64,000 nucleotides of DNA, from NCBI RefSeq assembly GCF_028435365.1, contig NZ_JAGTJJ010000031.1, positions 1 through 64,000 on the forward strand, in the 5' to 3' direction. The position numbers and the translations under genes were made by a program. Each line of letters begins with the position of its first letter. Position 1 is the stretch's first letter. Source of the stretch: Polyangium jinanense. Its GTDB lineage: Bacteria > Myxococcota > Polyangia > Polyangiales > Polyangiaceae. The notes below the pieces were generated by a model. The model ran no database searches, had not been told where the DNA came from, and worked only from the letters and a program-made list of their open reading frames with translations. Of this stretch, positions 52,747 to 61,479 are shown piece by piece.

Positions 52747-52834
52747 GCCCCTCTGTTACTACGGCGACGGCCGGCGCGGCAGTCACCCAGGGACCCGTCG
52801 GAACGACCAGGCTGTCCGAGCCTTCGTCCTCACC

Positions 52835-52863
52835 TTTTCCACAGCCCTGTGGACAACCTGTGG
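52835..52863. promoter_or_regulatory. DnaA-box-like sites around an inverted repeat
   Basis: TTTTCCACA (52835-52843) and TGTGGACAA (52848-52856, reverse TTGTCCACA) each differ from the E. coli-type DnaA box TTATCCACA by one base. They form a CCACAG-CC-CTGTGG inverted repeat, and a third CTGTGG follows (52858-52863). The site is in the divergent region between rlmN and the barrel-like gene. It could be a DnaA-controlled promoter element or another operator; an origin is not supported. Confidence 0.35.
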
Positions 52864-52919
52864 TGCAGTGGGGTCCGAGTTCTTTCGGCTCCACGTGCCG
52901 TTAAGGTAGAGTTCGCCCG

Positions 52920-54575
52920 ATGCGTCCTTTGGGTCTCGCACACCGTGCCCTGCTTGTGCTCGCGTTCGGCTCTCCGCTCCTCTGCGCCCTGCCTGCGCGC
53001 GCGGCGGCGCCGAAGGACGCGCAGGCCGAGAAGGCCATCACGCAGGCGATGGATGTCGACTACCTGGAGACGAAGTTCGACCAGGCTGAAAAGCGACTCC
53101 GGACGGCGATCGACGCGTGCGGCGCGGACAAGTGCACGCCGAGTGTAAAGGCGCGGGCGCTCGTGGCGCTCGGCGTGGTGCTCGCGGGTGGCAAGAAGCA
53201 GCTCGAGGACGCGCGTGAGGTGTTCGTCGAGGCGCTCTCCCTCGACAAGACGGTGAAGCCCGACGAGGACATGAGCTCGGGCGAGGTGAGGTACGCGTAC
53301 GAGAACGCGCGCAAGCAGCTCAAGCTCGACGGCGCGCCCGGGCCTTCCGCAGGGGGACAACCCGCGCCTTCGGGCCAGGGCATGACGCACACGACACCGC
53401 CCGAGCAGCGCGTCGACACGCCGCTGCCGCTCTACGTGCGGCTCGCTCCCGAGCTGATCCAGGACGCGAAGAAGGTCGCGGTCAACTACCTCGCCCCGGG
53501 CGCGAGCGACTGGAAGACGCTCGTGATGAAGAAGGTCGGCGAGTTCGGCTTCGGCATCAACGTGCCGTGCACCGAGGTCACGAAGGAAGGCAACCTCGAC
53601 TATTACATCACGATCACCGACGCGGACGGCGCGATCGTGACGGGCGCGGGCTCGCGCACGCAGCCCCTCCGCACGGCGATCAAGGCGCGCATCGAGGGCG
53701 AGCCGCCGAGCTGGCCCGGCTTCGCGCCGCCCGAGCTTTGCGTGAAGGTCGAGTCGGGGCCGAAGCAGTGCCTCGACGACAACCAGTGCAACGCGGGGTA
53801 TTCGTGCGTCGCCGGCGAGTGCACGCAGAAGCTCGCAGGCGGCGGCGAGGAGCCGAAGGACACGGGCCCGCGGAAGAACTGGGTCTCGATCACGATCGCG
53901 CCGGACATCTCGATCTTCTCGGGCAAGGACGTCTGCACGGTCGACGTGCAGGAGCGTGATCACTTCGTGTGCGTGCGCGGCGACGGGAGCCGATACCTCG
54001 GCGCGCCCACGCCCGGCGTCGCGAACGACGTGTCCGCGGGCCTCGCGCTCTCCACGATCCGCGTCGTCGCCGGCTACGACCGGCTGTTCCTCGACAACAT
54101 CCTGGCGGGCGTGCGCGTCGGCTTCGCGTTCCGCACGTCGAGCGCCGAGTCCGCGAGCTTTTTGCCGGTGCACGCGGAGCTGCGCGGCAGCTACTTCATC
54201 GGCAAGACCCCGTTTGAAAGCCTCGGCGCGCGCCCGTTCGTCTTCGCCGCGGCCGGGCTTGCGCAGATCGACACGCCCGTCAACGTCGAGGTCCTCGAGG
54301 ACGGCGTCGCCTGCGGCGCGGCGAACCCGTCCGACCAGAACAGCCCGTGCACGAGGCCCGGCAACCCGACCTACGAGGGCACGTACGTCGAGCCGCGGAT
54401 CCAGACCTTGAAGGCGTACAAGCAAGCGGGGCAGGGATTTCTCGCGCTCGGCGGCGGGCTCCAGTATGCGCCCCTCGAGCGGGTCGCGATCAGCGTTGGC
54501 CTGCGCGCGAACGTGACGCTCCCCGTGGTCACGTTCGTGCTGACGCCCGAGGTCGGCGCCACCATCGGATTCTGA
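52920..54575 (+). CDS. Exported TPR-like / outer-membrane barrel-type protein
   Basis: The 551-residue protein has a signal peptide (about 1-28, ending ARA), an N-terminal helical TPR-like part (about 30-150), a linker (150-175), and C-terminal parts with a Cys-containing CLDDNQCNAGYSCVAGEC (about 285-305) and strand-rich LRANVTLPVVTFVLTPEVGATIGF ending in Phe, the hallmark of outer-membrane barrels recognised by BamA. The last 200 residues read as barrel strands (GVRVGFAF, HAELRGSYF, GGGLQYA). A periplasmic-plus-membrane assembly or structural protein of unknown role. Confidence 0.78.
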   Translation: MRPLGLAHRALLVLAFGSPLLCALPARAAAPKDAQAEKAITQAMDVDYLETKFDQAEKRLRTAIDACGADKCTPSVKARALVALGVVLAGGKKQLEDAREVFVEALSLDKTVKPDEDMSSGEVRYAYENARKQLKLDGAPGPSAGGQPAPSGQGMTHTTPPEQRVDTPLPLYVRLAPELIQDAKKVAVNYLAPGASDWKTLVMKKVGEFGFGINVPCTEVTKEGNLDYYITITDADGAIVTGAGSRTQPLRTAIKARIEGEPPSWPGFAPPELCVKVESGPKQCLDDNQCNAGYSCVAGECTQKLAGGGEEPKDTGPRKNWVSITIAPDISIFSGKDVCTVDVQERDHFVCVRGDGSRYLGAPTPGVANDVSAGLALSTIRVVAGYDRLFLDNILAGVRVGFAFRTSSAESASFLPVHAELRGSYFIGKTPFESLGARPFVFAAAGLAQIDTPVNVEVLEDGVACGAANPSDQNSPCTRPGNPTYEGTYVEPRIQTLKAYKQAGQGFLALGGGLQYAPLERVAISVGLRANVTLPVVTFVLTPEVGATIGF

Positions 54576-54577
54576 GA

Positions 54578-55414
54578 ATGCCCGAAGCACAACCCAGCAA
54601 ACTCGACGCGGCCCTTGATCAGGTCCTCGCCGGTGGCCCTCTACGTGGCCTCCTCGATGTGCTCGATCGACACTCGAACCTGCCCGGCACCCGTCCGAAC
54701 CTCGAGTTCGCCCGTACGGCAGGCATCGCGATCGCATCACGTCGCGGCAAGGCGGACGCGCTCGTTCGCGCGCTGCTCGCCGCGCCCGGCGAGTTTCCGG
54801 TGATCGTCGCGGCACACGCGCTCGCCCAGCGAGTGCTCGTGGGGCTCGATGCGCGCGGCGCGATGGGCACGCTGCACGACCTCGCGGACGAGCCGCGGCA
54901 CCTCGTCCGGATGGGCATCGCCTCCGCCCTGCGGGAGGTGCTCCTCGGGAAGGGCGAGGAGACGCTGCGCGAGCTCGCGACCTGGACGGACGGCTACTTC
55001 CACGCGCACGTGGTGCTCGATGCGCTCGCGGATCGTGAGGTCCTCGATCGCCTGCGCGGGCCGGAGGAGGTGATCGCGCGGCTCGACGAGGCGTTCATGC
55101 TCGCCGACGTCTCCCCGCGCGCGGCGGAGCGATCCCAGGGCCTGCGCACGTTGCGCGAGGCGATGCCGGCCGAGGTCGCGGTGTTCGCGGCGCGCTTCCC
55201 CGAGGTCGTCGCGTGGCTCGAAGCGAAAACGTCCTCGAAGCGCCCGGAGACGCGCGAGGTCGTATCGCAGGCCATCACGGCGCTGCGCCGGGGAGGGCTG
55301 AAAAACGCGGAGGCCGCGCGGATCGCGGGTCTCTTGGAGGCGAGCAAGAAGCCTCCCCGCGACGCGGCTCGTATCGTTTCGGGGACGCGAAAGCGGAGCA
55401 AGGGCCGGCGTTGA
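54578..55414 (+). CDS. Helical HEAT/ARM-like hypothetical protein
   Basis: The 278-residue soluble protein starts 2 bases after the barrel-like gene stop and is almost all alpha-helix with HEAT-like repeats (FPVIVAAHALAQRVLV, HLVRMGIASALREVLLGKGEETLREL). It ends with a Lys/Arg-rich tail. No catalytic motif. Tight spacing suggests an operon with the upstream gene. Confidence 0.7.
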   Translation: MPEAQPSKLDAALDQVLAGGPLRGLLDVLDRHSNLPGTRPNLEFARTAGIAIASRRGKADALVRALLAAPGEFPVIVAAHALAQRVLVGLDARGAMGTLHDLADEPRHLVRMGIASALREVLLGKGEETLRELATWTDGYFHAHVVLDALADREVLDRLRGPEEVIARLDEAFMLADVSPRAAERSQGLRTLREAMPAEVAVFAARFPEVVAWLEAKTSSKRPETREVVSQAITALRRGGLKNAEAARIAGLLEASKKPPRDAARIVSGTRKRSKGRR

Positions 55415-55480
55415 CGGCGCGCACCCCTGGCGCGACGAAATCCGTCGCGGAGGGTGCCGGCGTGCAGTATGGAACCCGCC

Positions 55481-56329
55481 ATGCGGCTCGAGAACAGGGT
55501 TGTCTTCATCACGGGCGCCTCGCGGGGCATTGGCCGGGCGGTCGCGCTCGCTTGTGCGCGGGAGGGCGCCGACGTCGTCATCGCGGCGAAGTCGGAGGTC
55601 GAGGCGAATCCCCGGCTTCCGGGGACGATCCACAGCGTGGCCAAGGAGGTCGAGGCGCTCGGCCGCCGGGCCCTGCCGATCAAGCTCGACGTGCGCGACG
55701 CGGACGCGTGCGAGGCGGCGGTCGCGCAGGCGGCGGCGCATTTCGGCCGGCTCGACGTGCTCGTGAACAACGCGGGCGCGCTCTGGTGGGCGGACGTCCT
55801 CGGGACGCCGGTGAAGAAGTTCGACCTCGTGATGGGCATCAACGTCCGCGCCTCGTTCACGCTCGCGCGTGCGGCCTTGCCGCACATGATCGAGCGCAAG
55901 TGGGGGCACATCGTGATGATGTCGCCGCCGGTGGACGTGAACGGCATCGCGCACCATGGGGCCTACGCGGTCTCCAAGTTCGGCATGACGATGATCGCGC
56001 TGGGGATCGCGGAAGAGGCGAAGGCGCACAACGTGACGGCGAACGCGCTCTGGCCGGCGACGGCGATCGAGAGCTACGCGACCATCAACTTCGGCCTCGG
56101 CGGCCCGGAGTTCTGGCGCAAGTCGGACATCCTCGCAGACGCGACGCTCGCGTTGATCACGAAGGAGCCTTCGGCGCGGCCGGGCAAGGCCTGGATCGAC
56201 GAGGAGCTTTTGCGCAGCGAGGGCGTCACGGATTTCTCCAAGTACCAGTGCGCGCCTGGCCATGAGCCGCCGCATTTCCCGTTCTCGGCGCTCCCGACGA
56301 CGACCGAGACCGTCGACAAGAAGAAGTGA
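55481..56329 (+). CDS. Short-chain dehydrogenase, HSDL2-like
   Basis: The 282-residue enzyme has the Rossmann motif TGASRGIG (11-18), NNAG (96-99), catalytic Ser148 in MMSPP and YAVSK (Tyr162, Lys166). The SPP form, and the HGAYAVSKFGMTM and ALWPATAIES stretches, resemble hydroxysteroid dehydrogenase-like 2 and citronellol dehydrogenase enzymes, which use NAD(P) on hydroxyacyl or terpenoid substrates. The start at 55481 is chosen for the family beginning; 55469 is possible. It is the first gene of a tight set that ends in mtnA. Confidence 0.88.
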   Translation: MRLENRVVFITGASRGIGRAVALACAREGADVVIAAKSEVEANPRLPGTIHSVAKEVEALGRRALPIKLDVRDADACEAAVAQAAAHFGRLDVLVNNAGALWWADVLGTPVKKFDLVMGINVRASFTLARAALPHMIERKWGHIVMMSPPVDVNGIAHHGAYAVSKFGMTMIALGIAEEAKAHNVTANALWPATAIESYATINFGLGGPEFWRKSDILADATLALITKEPSARPGKAWIDEELLRSEGVTDFSKYQCAPGHEPPHFPFSALPTTTETVDKKK

Positions 56330-56333
56330 GGCC

Positions 56334-56654
56334 ATGTCTTCGAGCGACGACGACGACGACCGAACGATCGGATCGAGCTCCGCCTTCTCGGTGGATCCGA
56401 CCCGGGAGATCGCGAGCGTGTTCGACGATCTCGAGGATCTCCTGAAGAACGGTGACGTGATCGAGGCCCTGTCGCAGAAGGGCGTGAACGCGAGCATCGC
56501 GCTCACGGCGATCGAGGGGCTCCGGGCCTACCTCGAGGGGAAAAAGGCCGATGCGGCCGAAGATTTCGCCATGGTGGCGGAGGAGATCCGGGGTCGCCTC
56601 GAGCTCGCCCGCGCGGCGGAGGGCCCGATGAACGGGCATGGAGGGCATTCGTGA
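56334..56654 (+). CDS. Small acidic hypothetical protein
   Basis: The 106-residue product has an Asp-rich start ([11 protein letters not shown]) and a helical body ([56 protein letters not shown]). GAGG precedes its ATG and its stop overlaps the GTG of mtnA (GTGA). No family is recognised; its conserved placement would be the best clue to function. Confidence 0.7.
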   Translation: MSSSDDDDDRTIGSSSAFSVDPTREIASVFDDLEDLLKNGDVIEALSQKGVNASIALTAIEGLRAYLEGKKADAAEDFAMVAEEIRGRLELARAAEGPMNGHGGHS

Positions 56655-57745
56655 CCACGGTAGCGCCTCCGCCCTGGTATCCGGCCCCGGCGCTCTCGGG
56701 CGCGGGCTACTCGGCGGCCGAGCTCGCGGAGAGCTGCGACCGCGTGTTCCTCCTCGACCAGCGGGATCTGCCAGCGCGCGAGGTCTACGTGGCCCTGCGC
56801 TCGGCCGAGGAGGTCGCGGAGGCGATCCGCGCGATGGTCGTGCGAGGCGCGCCGGCGATCGGGATCGCGGCGGCCTACGGCATGGTGCTCGCCGCGCGTG
56901 CGCTGCGTCCGGCGGCGGGAGAGCGGTACGTCGCCGGCCTGCGTGGTGCGGCGAGCATGCTGGTGGCGGCTCGACCGACGGCGGTGAACCTCTCTTGGGC
57001 GGTTTCGCGCATGCTCGTCTCGGCCGAGGCGCACGCGAACGACCCGCCCGATGCGCGCGTGTCGGAGCTCGCGGTGCTCGCGCGGCGGATTCACGTGGAG
57101 GACCGCGAAGCGTGCCGGCAGATGGGGCGAGTCGGCGCGGCACGGATCCCGGACGGCGCGACGATCCTGACCCATTGCAACGCGGGCGCGCTGGCGACGG
57201 GCGGTTATGGCACGGCGCTCGGCGTGATTCGCGCGGCGGCGGAGGCGGGCAAGCGTGTGCGGGTGCTGGCGGACGAGACGCGGCCGTACCTGCAGGGCGC
57301 GCGTCTGACGGCGTGGGAGCTGTCGCAGGACGGCATCCCGGTCGAGGTGATCACGGACTCGATGGCGGGCTATTTCCTGCGGCGGGGCGAGGTCACGGCG
57401 ATCGTGGTGGGCGCGGACCGCATCGCGCGGAACGGGGACATCGCGAACAAGATCGGCACGTACGGGCTCGCCTGCCTGGCGAAGCACCACGGCGTCCCGT
57501 TTTACGTGGCCGCGCCGTGGAGCACGATCGACCTCGCGACGTTCGACGGCGATCACATCCCGCTCGAGGAGCGCAGCCGGGACGAGGTGGTCCGGGTGGG
57601 AGGCGCGGTGCTGGTGCCGGAAGGCGTGCCAGCGCGGCATCCGGCGTTCGACGTGACGCCGGCCGAGCTGATCACGGCGATTTTCACGGAGCGGGGAGAG
57701 TTTGCCGCGGGGGAGATTGCGCGGGCGGGGGAGGCGAGCGGGTAG
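56651..57745 (+). CDS. mtnA: S-methyl-5-thioribose-1-phosphate isomerase
   Basis: The 364-residue enzyme is the MtnA form of the eIF2B-like isomerase family. It has catalytic Cys176 in [18 protein letters not shown] and Asp256 in [20 protein letters not shown], plus [13 protein letters not shown] near the start. It converts methylthioribose-1-phosphate to methylthioribulose-1-phosphate in the methionine salvage pathway. Start is GTG 56651, overlapping the upstream stop. The other mtn genes are not in this window. Confidence 0.95.
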   Translation: MTTVAPPPWYPAPALSGAGYSAAELAESCDRVFLLDQRDLPAREVYVALRSAEEVAEAIRAMVVRGAPAIGIAAAYGMVLAARALRPAAGERYVAGLRGAASMLVAARPTAVNLSWAVSRMLVSAEAHANDPPDARVSELAVLARRIHVEDREACRQMGRVGAARIPDGATILTHCNAGALATGGYGTALGVIRAAAEAGKRVRVLADETRPYLQGARLTAWELSQDGIPVEVITDSMAGYFLRRGEVTAIVVGADRIARNGDIANKIGTYGLACLAKHHGVPFYVAAPWSTIDLATFDGDHIPLEERSRDEVVRVGGAVLVPEGVPARHPAFDVTPAELITAIFTERGEFAAGEIARAGEASG

Positions 57746-57748
57746 GTT

Positions 57749-58522
57749 TTACGCGGGCGCTGCAGGTTGCACCGCGGCATCGTTTCCAAGGAGCTCACTC
57801 GACGGCACGCGTCGCGTGGTCTCCTTCTCTGCCGCGTGCAGGGGTCCGAGGATCGCGCTCACGATCTGCTCGCTCGCGCTTTCCAGTTCGAGGGTCGTCT
57901 CGACGTGGCGCGCGACTTTGATCCAGAAGTTGCGCGCCTTGAGGGCGTCCATTTTCGAGGGGCCTGTGGCGCCGACGGCGATGGTGAGTTTTTCCTTCTG
58001 ATCTTCGAGTTGCCCGAGCTCGCGACCTGCTTCGAACCAGGCTTCGGCGACGTTCCAGAGCTTGCCGCCGGGCACGGGTAGCTTCTTCAGGAGTGCGCGT
58101 GTCTTCTCGGAGATACGCGCATCCGTGAGCTCCACGGCGCCGGCCTCGTCGTGATAACTCTCCTTCGTCGCGCTGAGTCCGTTCGGCAGGAGCTCATCGC
58201 GTGCGGCGAGGATGGCCTCGGCGTCCTTGGGATCGTCGGCGGCCTCGGCGAAGCCGGTGAGCACGAACCACGACGCGCGGATCTTGCGGTCGTGTCGTTT
58301 GTCGGCGACGGCTTGTTTGTCGGAGAGCGTGGCGAGCTCTTTCGAGGTGGAGAGGTCCTTCTTCTGGGTGGAGAGCAGGCCCGCGTGGGCAGCTTCGATC
58401 TTGCCGATGAGGGTGGGGCCCGAGGGGAGCGCTTCGATCGTGGGGCGATCACGCGCGGGGTCGAGCCATGCCTCGGTGATACGAACCATCCGGGCGGTGG
58501 AGATGTCCTTGAGGTTTCCCAT
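57749..58522 (-). CDS. Helical hypothetical protein
   Basis: The 257-residue protein begins MGNLKDISTARMVRITEAWLDPARD after a GGAGG ribosome site and is nearly all helical, with TLIGKIEAAHAGLLSTQKK and AARDELLPNGLSATKESYHDEAGAVELTDARI segments that would pair as coiled bundles. No signal peptide, membrane segment or enzyme motif is visible. A phasin-like or structural role is possible but unproven. It converges with mtnA, three bases away. Confidence 0.7.
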   Translation of the reverse strand: MGNLKDISTARMVRITEAWLDPARDRPTIEALPSGPTLIGKIEAAHAGLLSTQKKDLSTSKELATLSDKQAVADKRHDRKIRASWFVLTGFAEAADDPKDAEAILAARDELLPNGLSATKESYHDEAGAVELTDARISEKTRALLKKLPVPGGKLWNVAEAWFEAGRELGQLEDQKEKLTIAVGATGPSKMDALKARNFWIKVARHVETTLELESASEQIVSAILGPLHAAEKETTRRVPSSELLGNDAAVQPAAPA

Positions 58523-58887
58523 CGACGTGCCTCCTTGGTGTAGGGGTGCGAGAAGAACGCCGCGGGGGAGGAAAGATTCACGGTGGCGGTCCGTGGGAGC
58601 AGTGTTGCGACGGGGGAGGGGGACGGGGGGCGTCCGTGACAGCAACGTTGCGATGAGGGGAGCCCACGGAGTGGAACCGTGGTGGAGGCATCATGGGTGG
58701 GACAGGGGACGGAGGGGGAGCGTGGAGGGGGCGTCGGGGGGAACGGGCCGCGCCGTCGTGTGCCCGATCACGGCTCGCGAGAGGAGAACAAGCCAGTCTG
58801 GTACAATGCCAGAGCCGTTGCGTTTTGAGCGGTCTACCTGCGGAATAAATCGGCCAACCCGCGCACGTGTTCGCGCAAGGATAACTG
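58523..58887. other. Intergenic region without a supported gene
   Basis: In these 365 bases I see no gene. They include an imperfect pair of direct repeats 43 bases apart (58589 and 58632, GTCCGTG...GTTGCGA) and a G-rich purine run at about 58695-58745. The upstream part is the leader of the 57749-58522 gene; the rest is spacer. Confidence 0.6.
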
Positions 58888-59361
58888 CTACGGGTTTACA
58901 AAGTTGCTGGGCTTGTCAAAGAACTCCTCCATCTTCGCCTGCGTCATTCGGACCTTCTTGCCGAAGTAGGCATACTTGATGGCATCCACTAGAAATTTCC
59001 CTCCGAGCTTGTCGTAGTTCTTAAAGAAGTCCGGCGTGTAGAAAGCAGGCGTGGTGAGCACGGAAAACGAACCCCCATCGTGGTGACACCTGCTACAGAA
59101 GAAATCGACGCAGGCAAGTCCTCCGCTTGGATGCCTGGTGAGACTCATCTGGGAGACGGTCTGGGGACAATGCGCGCACTTGCCGGGAATCGCGAGATGC
59201 TTCGCTCGTCGGACAAGGTCGTCGAAGCGCGTACGCGCGGCTCCTTTGAGATTCTTCTGCGCGCCTTGGCTCAGTATCCACCAGACGTACCCGGGGTCAT
59301 TAAAGAAGAGCCACTCAAGCGTCTTGTCCTTATGCTTGCCGAAACCCAGCGTGTAGGCCAT
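58888..59361 (-). CDS. ExoX-C-like protein with a zinc ribbon
   Basis: The 157-residue product starts with the short FGKHKDKTLEWLFFNDPGYVWWIL motif of the ExoX C-terminal/QSregVF type, known as an add-on to DNA exonucleases. A four-Cys zinc ribbon follows with CAHC (about 62-65) and CSRCHH (about 89-94). No exonuclease catalytic domain is present, so it is a lone add-on module. The gene has lower GC than its neighbours, suggesting transfer. It lies next to xisH/xisI. Confidence 0.72.
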   Translation of the reverse strand: MAYTLGFGKHKDKTLEWLFFNDPGYVWWILSQGAQKNLKGAARTRFDDLVRRAKHLAIPGKCAHCPQTVSQMSLTRHPSGGLACVDFFCSRCHHDGGSFSVLTTPAFYTPDFFKNYDKLGGKFLVDAIKYAYFGKKVRMTQAKMEEFFDKPSNFVNP

Positions 59362-59454
59362 TCGTTATGGTCTCCTCGTCTGTAGCGACTCCTCGGTCAA
59401 TGAATGGATAGCGCCTCCGGTCGCATGGCACCATGCTCGACCGCCGCTCGCTTC

Positions 59455-59790
59455 TCAAGCCGCCAACAACTCCGAATACCTCTTCGCCCCGTACACATGG
59501 AACGCGAGCACGATCCTCTCCGGCGCGATCCCACCCCGCACGAGCTCCGGCGCGATCCCATGCTCGATCCCATCCCGCTGGATCACCACATCGTCCCCCA
59601 CGAGATCGATGTGCACGAGGCAGCCGTGCACCCGCTTCCTCCCCTCGCGCCCTACGATCATCAAGAGGAAGTGCCCGCGCTCCCGGTCGAACACCGTCTG
59701 CGTCTGCACGTCCCCGTGTGCGTACGGGATCGCGGCGTACTCCGACAGCACGCGCTCGATCACTTGACCATCGGTGGCTCGGGTGTCCAT
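59455..59790 (-). CDS. xisI: XisI family protein
   Basis: The 111-residue protein has XisI features: VIERVLSEYAAIPYAHGDVQTQTVFDRERGHFLLMIVG and VHIDLVGDDVVIQRDGIEHGIAPELVRGGIAPERIVLAFH. The usual partner XisH is directly upstream and overlaps by 31 bases. XisI was named for its role with XisH in controlling fdxN-element excision in heterocystous cyanobacteria; here no such element exists, so the true function is unknown. Confidence 0.88.
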   Translation of the reverse strand: MDTRATDGQVIERVLSEYAAIPYAHGDVQTQTVFDRERGHFLLMIVGREGRKRVHGCLVHIDLVGDDVVIQRDGIEHGIAPELVRGGIAPERIVLAFHVYGAKRYSELLAA

Positions 59791-60194
59791 TCGCGTATGC
59801 TCTCCGTCTCCGTGCTGAAAACCATGAGCCTGACCCGCCGCTTCTCCACGAGGAGCTGCCCGATCGGCTCGGAGAAGATGTCGTCGTAGACGAGGTCGCT
59901 CACCGCGAGGTACAGCGTGCGCTCGGGCTCCACCGCCGCGAGCACGTCGTGGTAGATGACGAACTGCCCGATCGCCTTCTCCAGGTCGTCGATCGGCGAG
60001 AGCCCGCCGAAGCTCTTGACCTCCACGGCGATCTTGCGCTCCGCCTTCTCCGCCGCGATCAGCCGCTCGGCGCCGAGATCGATGTACATGTCCCGCGCGC
60101 CCCATCGAACACGGAGCGGGTCGTGCGTGATCGTCCAGCCGTCTCGCAGGAGCGCGCGGCGCACGTGCTCGTGATGCTCGTCGCGGGCGAGCAT
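59760..60194 (-). CDS. xisH: XisH family protein (PD-(D/E)xK-like)
   Basis: The 144-residue protein matches XisH: WTITHDPLRVRW, MYIDLGAERLIAAEKAERKIAVEVKSFGG, FVIYHDVLAAVEPERTLYLAVSD. AVEVKSF (Glu-x-Lys) is a nuclease-like core of PD-(D/E)xK folds. Start at ATG 60194; the TTG at 60200 is an alternative. With XisI it forms a pair common in cyanobacteria and some other bacteria. Divergent from lipA, 139 bases away. Confidence 0.9.
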   Translation of the reverse strand: MLARDEHHEHVRRALLRDGWTITHDPLRVRWGARDMYIDLGAERLIAAEKAERKIAVEVKSFGGLSPIDDLEKAIGQFVIYHDVLAAVEPERTLYLAVSDLVYDDIFSEPIGQLLVEKRRVRLMVFSTETESIREWTPEPPMVK

Positions 60195-60333
60195 GGGCAA
60201 ACGATCGTAGCAGTCACGTCCGGGCCCCTCCAGCGCCTCACCGCTGCCGTCTTGCCCGCTCGTCCTCAGCGGTTCTGCTCGCTCCCTACATCACCCTTGC
60301 CACCCCGACTCCACGGCACCAGAACCTTCCCCC

Positions 60334-61410
60334 ATGACCGCCGCTTCCCGCTTTGCCCCCAAGCCCCCCTGGCTCAAAGTTCGCGCGCCGGGCGGCGACA
60401 CCTACCATCACCTCAAGCAGACCTTCCGCGAGCTCGATCTCCACACCGTCTGCGAGGAAGCGCGTTGCCCCAACGTGGGCGAGTGCTGGCGCGAGGGCAC
60501 GGCGACGGTGATGCTCCTCGGCGACGTTTGCACCCGCGGCTGCCGCTTCTGCGCCGTCACCACCGGCAACCCGCGCGGCGCTGTCGACACCCGCGAGCCC
60601 GAGCACGTCGCGCGCGCAATCGCACGGCTCGATCTCCAGTACGTCGTCATGACCATGGTCAACCGCGACGACCTCCTCGACGGCGGCGCCGAGCACGTCG
60701 GCCGCACCGTCCAGCGCTTGAAGTCGCTCCGCCCCGACATCCTCGTCGAGACCCTCGTCGGGGACTTCTGCGGACATCTCTCCGCTGTCGACACCGTCGT
60801 CGATGCCCGGCCCGACGTCTTCGCGCACAACGTCGAGACCATCCGCCGCCTCACGCGCACCGTGCGTGACGTCCGATCGAGCTACGACCAGTCCCTCGCC
60901 GTGCTCGAGCGGGCCAAGGCGCGCGCGCGGGCGCAGGGGATCGAGGGTCAACTCACGAAGAGCTCCATCATGGTCGGCGTCGGCGAGACTGACGACGAGG
61001 TCGTCGAGACCATGCGGGATCTTCGCGGCGTCGGCGTCGACGTCGTCACCATCGGCCAGTATCTCCGGCCCACGCCCAAGCATCACGAGGTCCTGCGGTT
61101 CGTGCCGCCGGAGACCTTCGCGCGGTACGAGGAAGAGGCCCTCGCGATGGGGTTCCTCTACGCCGCGTCCGGCCCGCTCGTTCGGTCGAGCTACCGCGCG
61201 GCCGAGGTGTTCCTGCGCAGCCTCTTGCGGGGCAAGGGCGGTGAGGGCGGCGACGTGCAGGCCGAGCTCGATGCGCGGCTCGATGTCGCGCGTCGGGAGG
61301 CTGCGCGCGTCGCCCTGGAGCTCGGCTCTCCTTCGAGTGTCGAGATCCCGCTCGGCGCTCGTTCCGAGGCTGCGGGCCTCGTCCCGGCTGCGTCACTCGT
61401 CCGTCGGTGA
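60334..61410 (+). CDS. lipA: Lipoyl synthase
   Basis: The 358-residue enzyme carries both Fe-S cluster sets: Cys40, Cys45, Cys51 (auxiliary) and Cys66, Cys70, Cys73 (radical SAM, CTRGCRFC). It also has the family QYLRPTPKHHEV and RSSYRA ends. It adds two sulfurs to octanoyl-lipoyl domains. The C terminus is extended by about 45 residues over typical LipA. It precedes a TerB-like gene and the E1 genes of a lipoate-dependent dehydrogenase. Confidence 0.95.
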   Translation: MTAASRFAPKPPWLKVRAPGGDTYHHLKQTFRELDLHTVCEEARCPNVGECWREGTATVMLLGDVCTRGCRFCAVTTGNPRGAVDTREPEHVARAIARLDLQYVVMTMVNRDDLLDGGAEHVGRTVQRLKSLRPDILVETLVGDFCGHLSAVDTVVDARPDVFAHNVETIRRLTRTVRDVRSSYDQSLAVLERAKARARAQGIEGQLTKSSIMVGVGETDDEVVETMRDLRGVGVDVVTIGQYLRPTPKHHEVLRFVPPETFARYEEEALAMGFLYAASGPLVRSSYRAAEVFLRSLLRGKGGEGGDVQAELDARLDVARREAARVALELGSPSSVEIPLGARSEAAGLVPAASLVRR

Positions 61411-61479
61411 CGTTCGAGCACGGGGCTTGGCGTTTCGTCCAGAGTGTGTGAAAAGGGGCTTTGAGGGAAGGATCCCGGC

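Noticed and set aside
52835..52863. Chromosomal origin
   Set aside because: Only two or three DnaA-like sites, no AT-rich unwinding region and no dnaA, dnaN or rpmH genes nearby.
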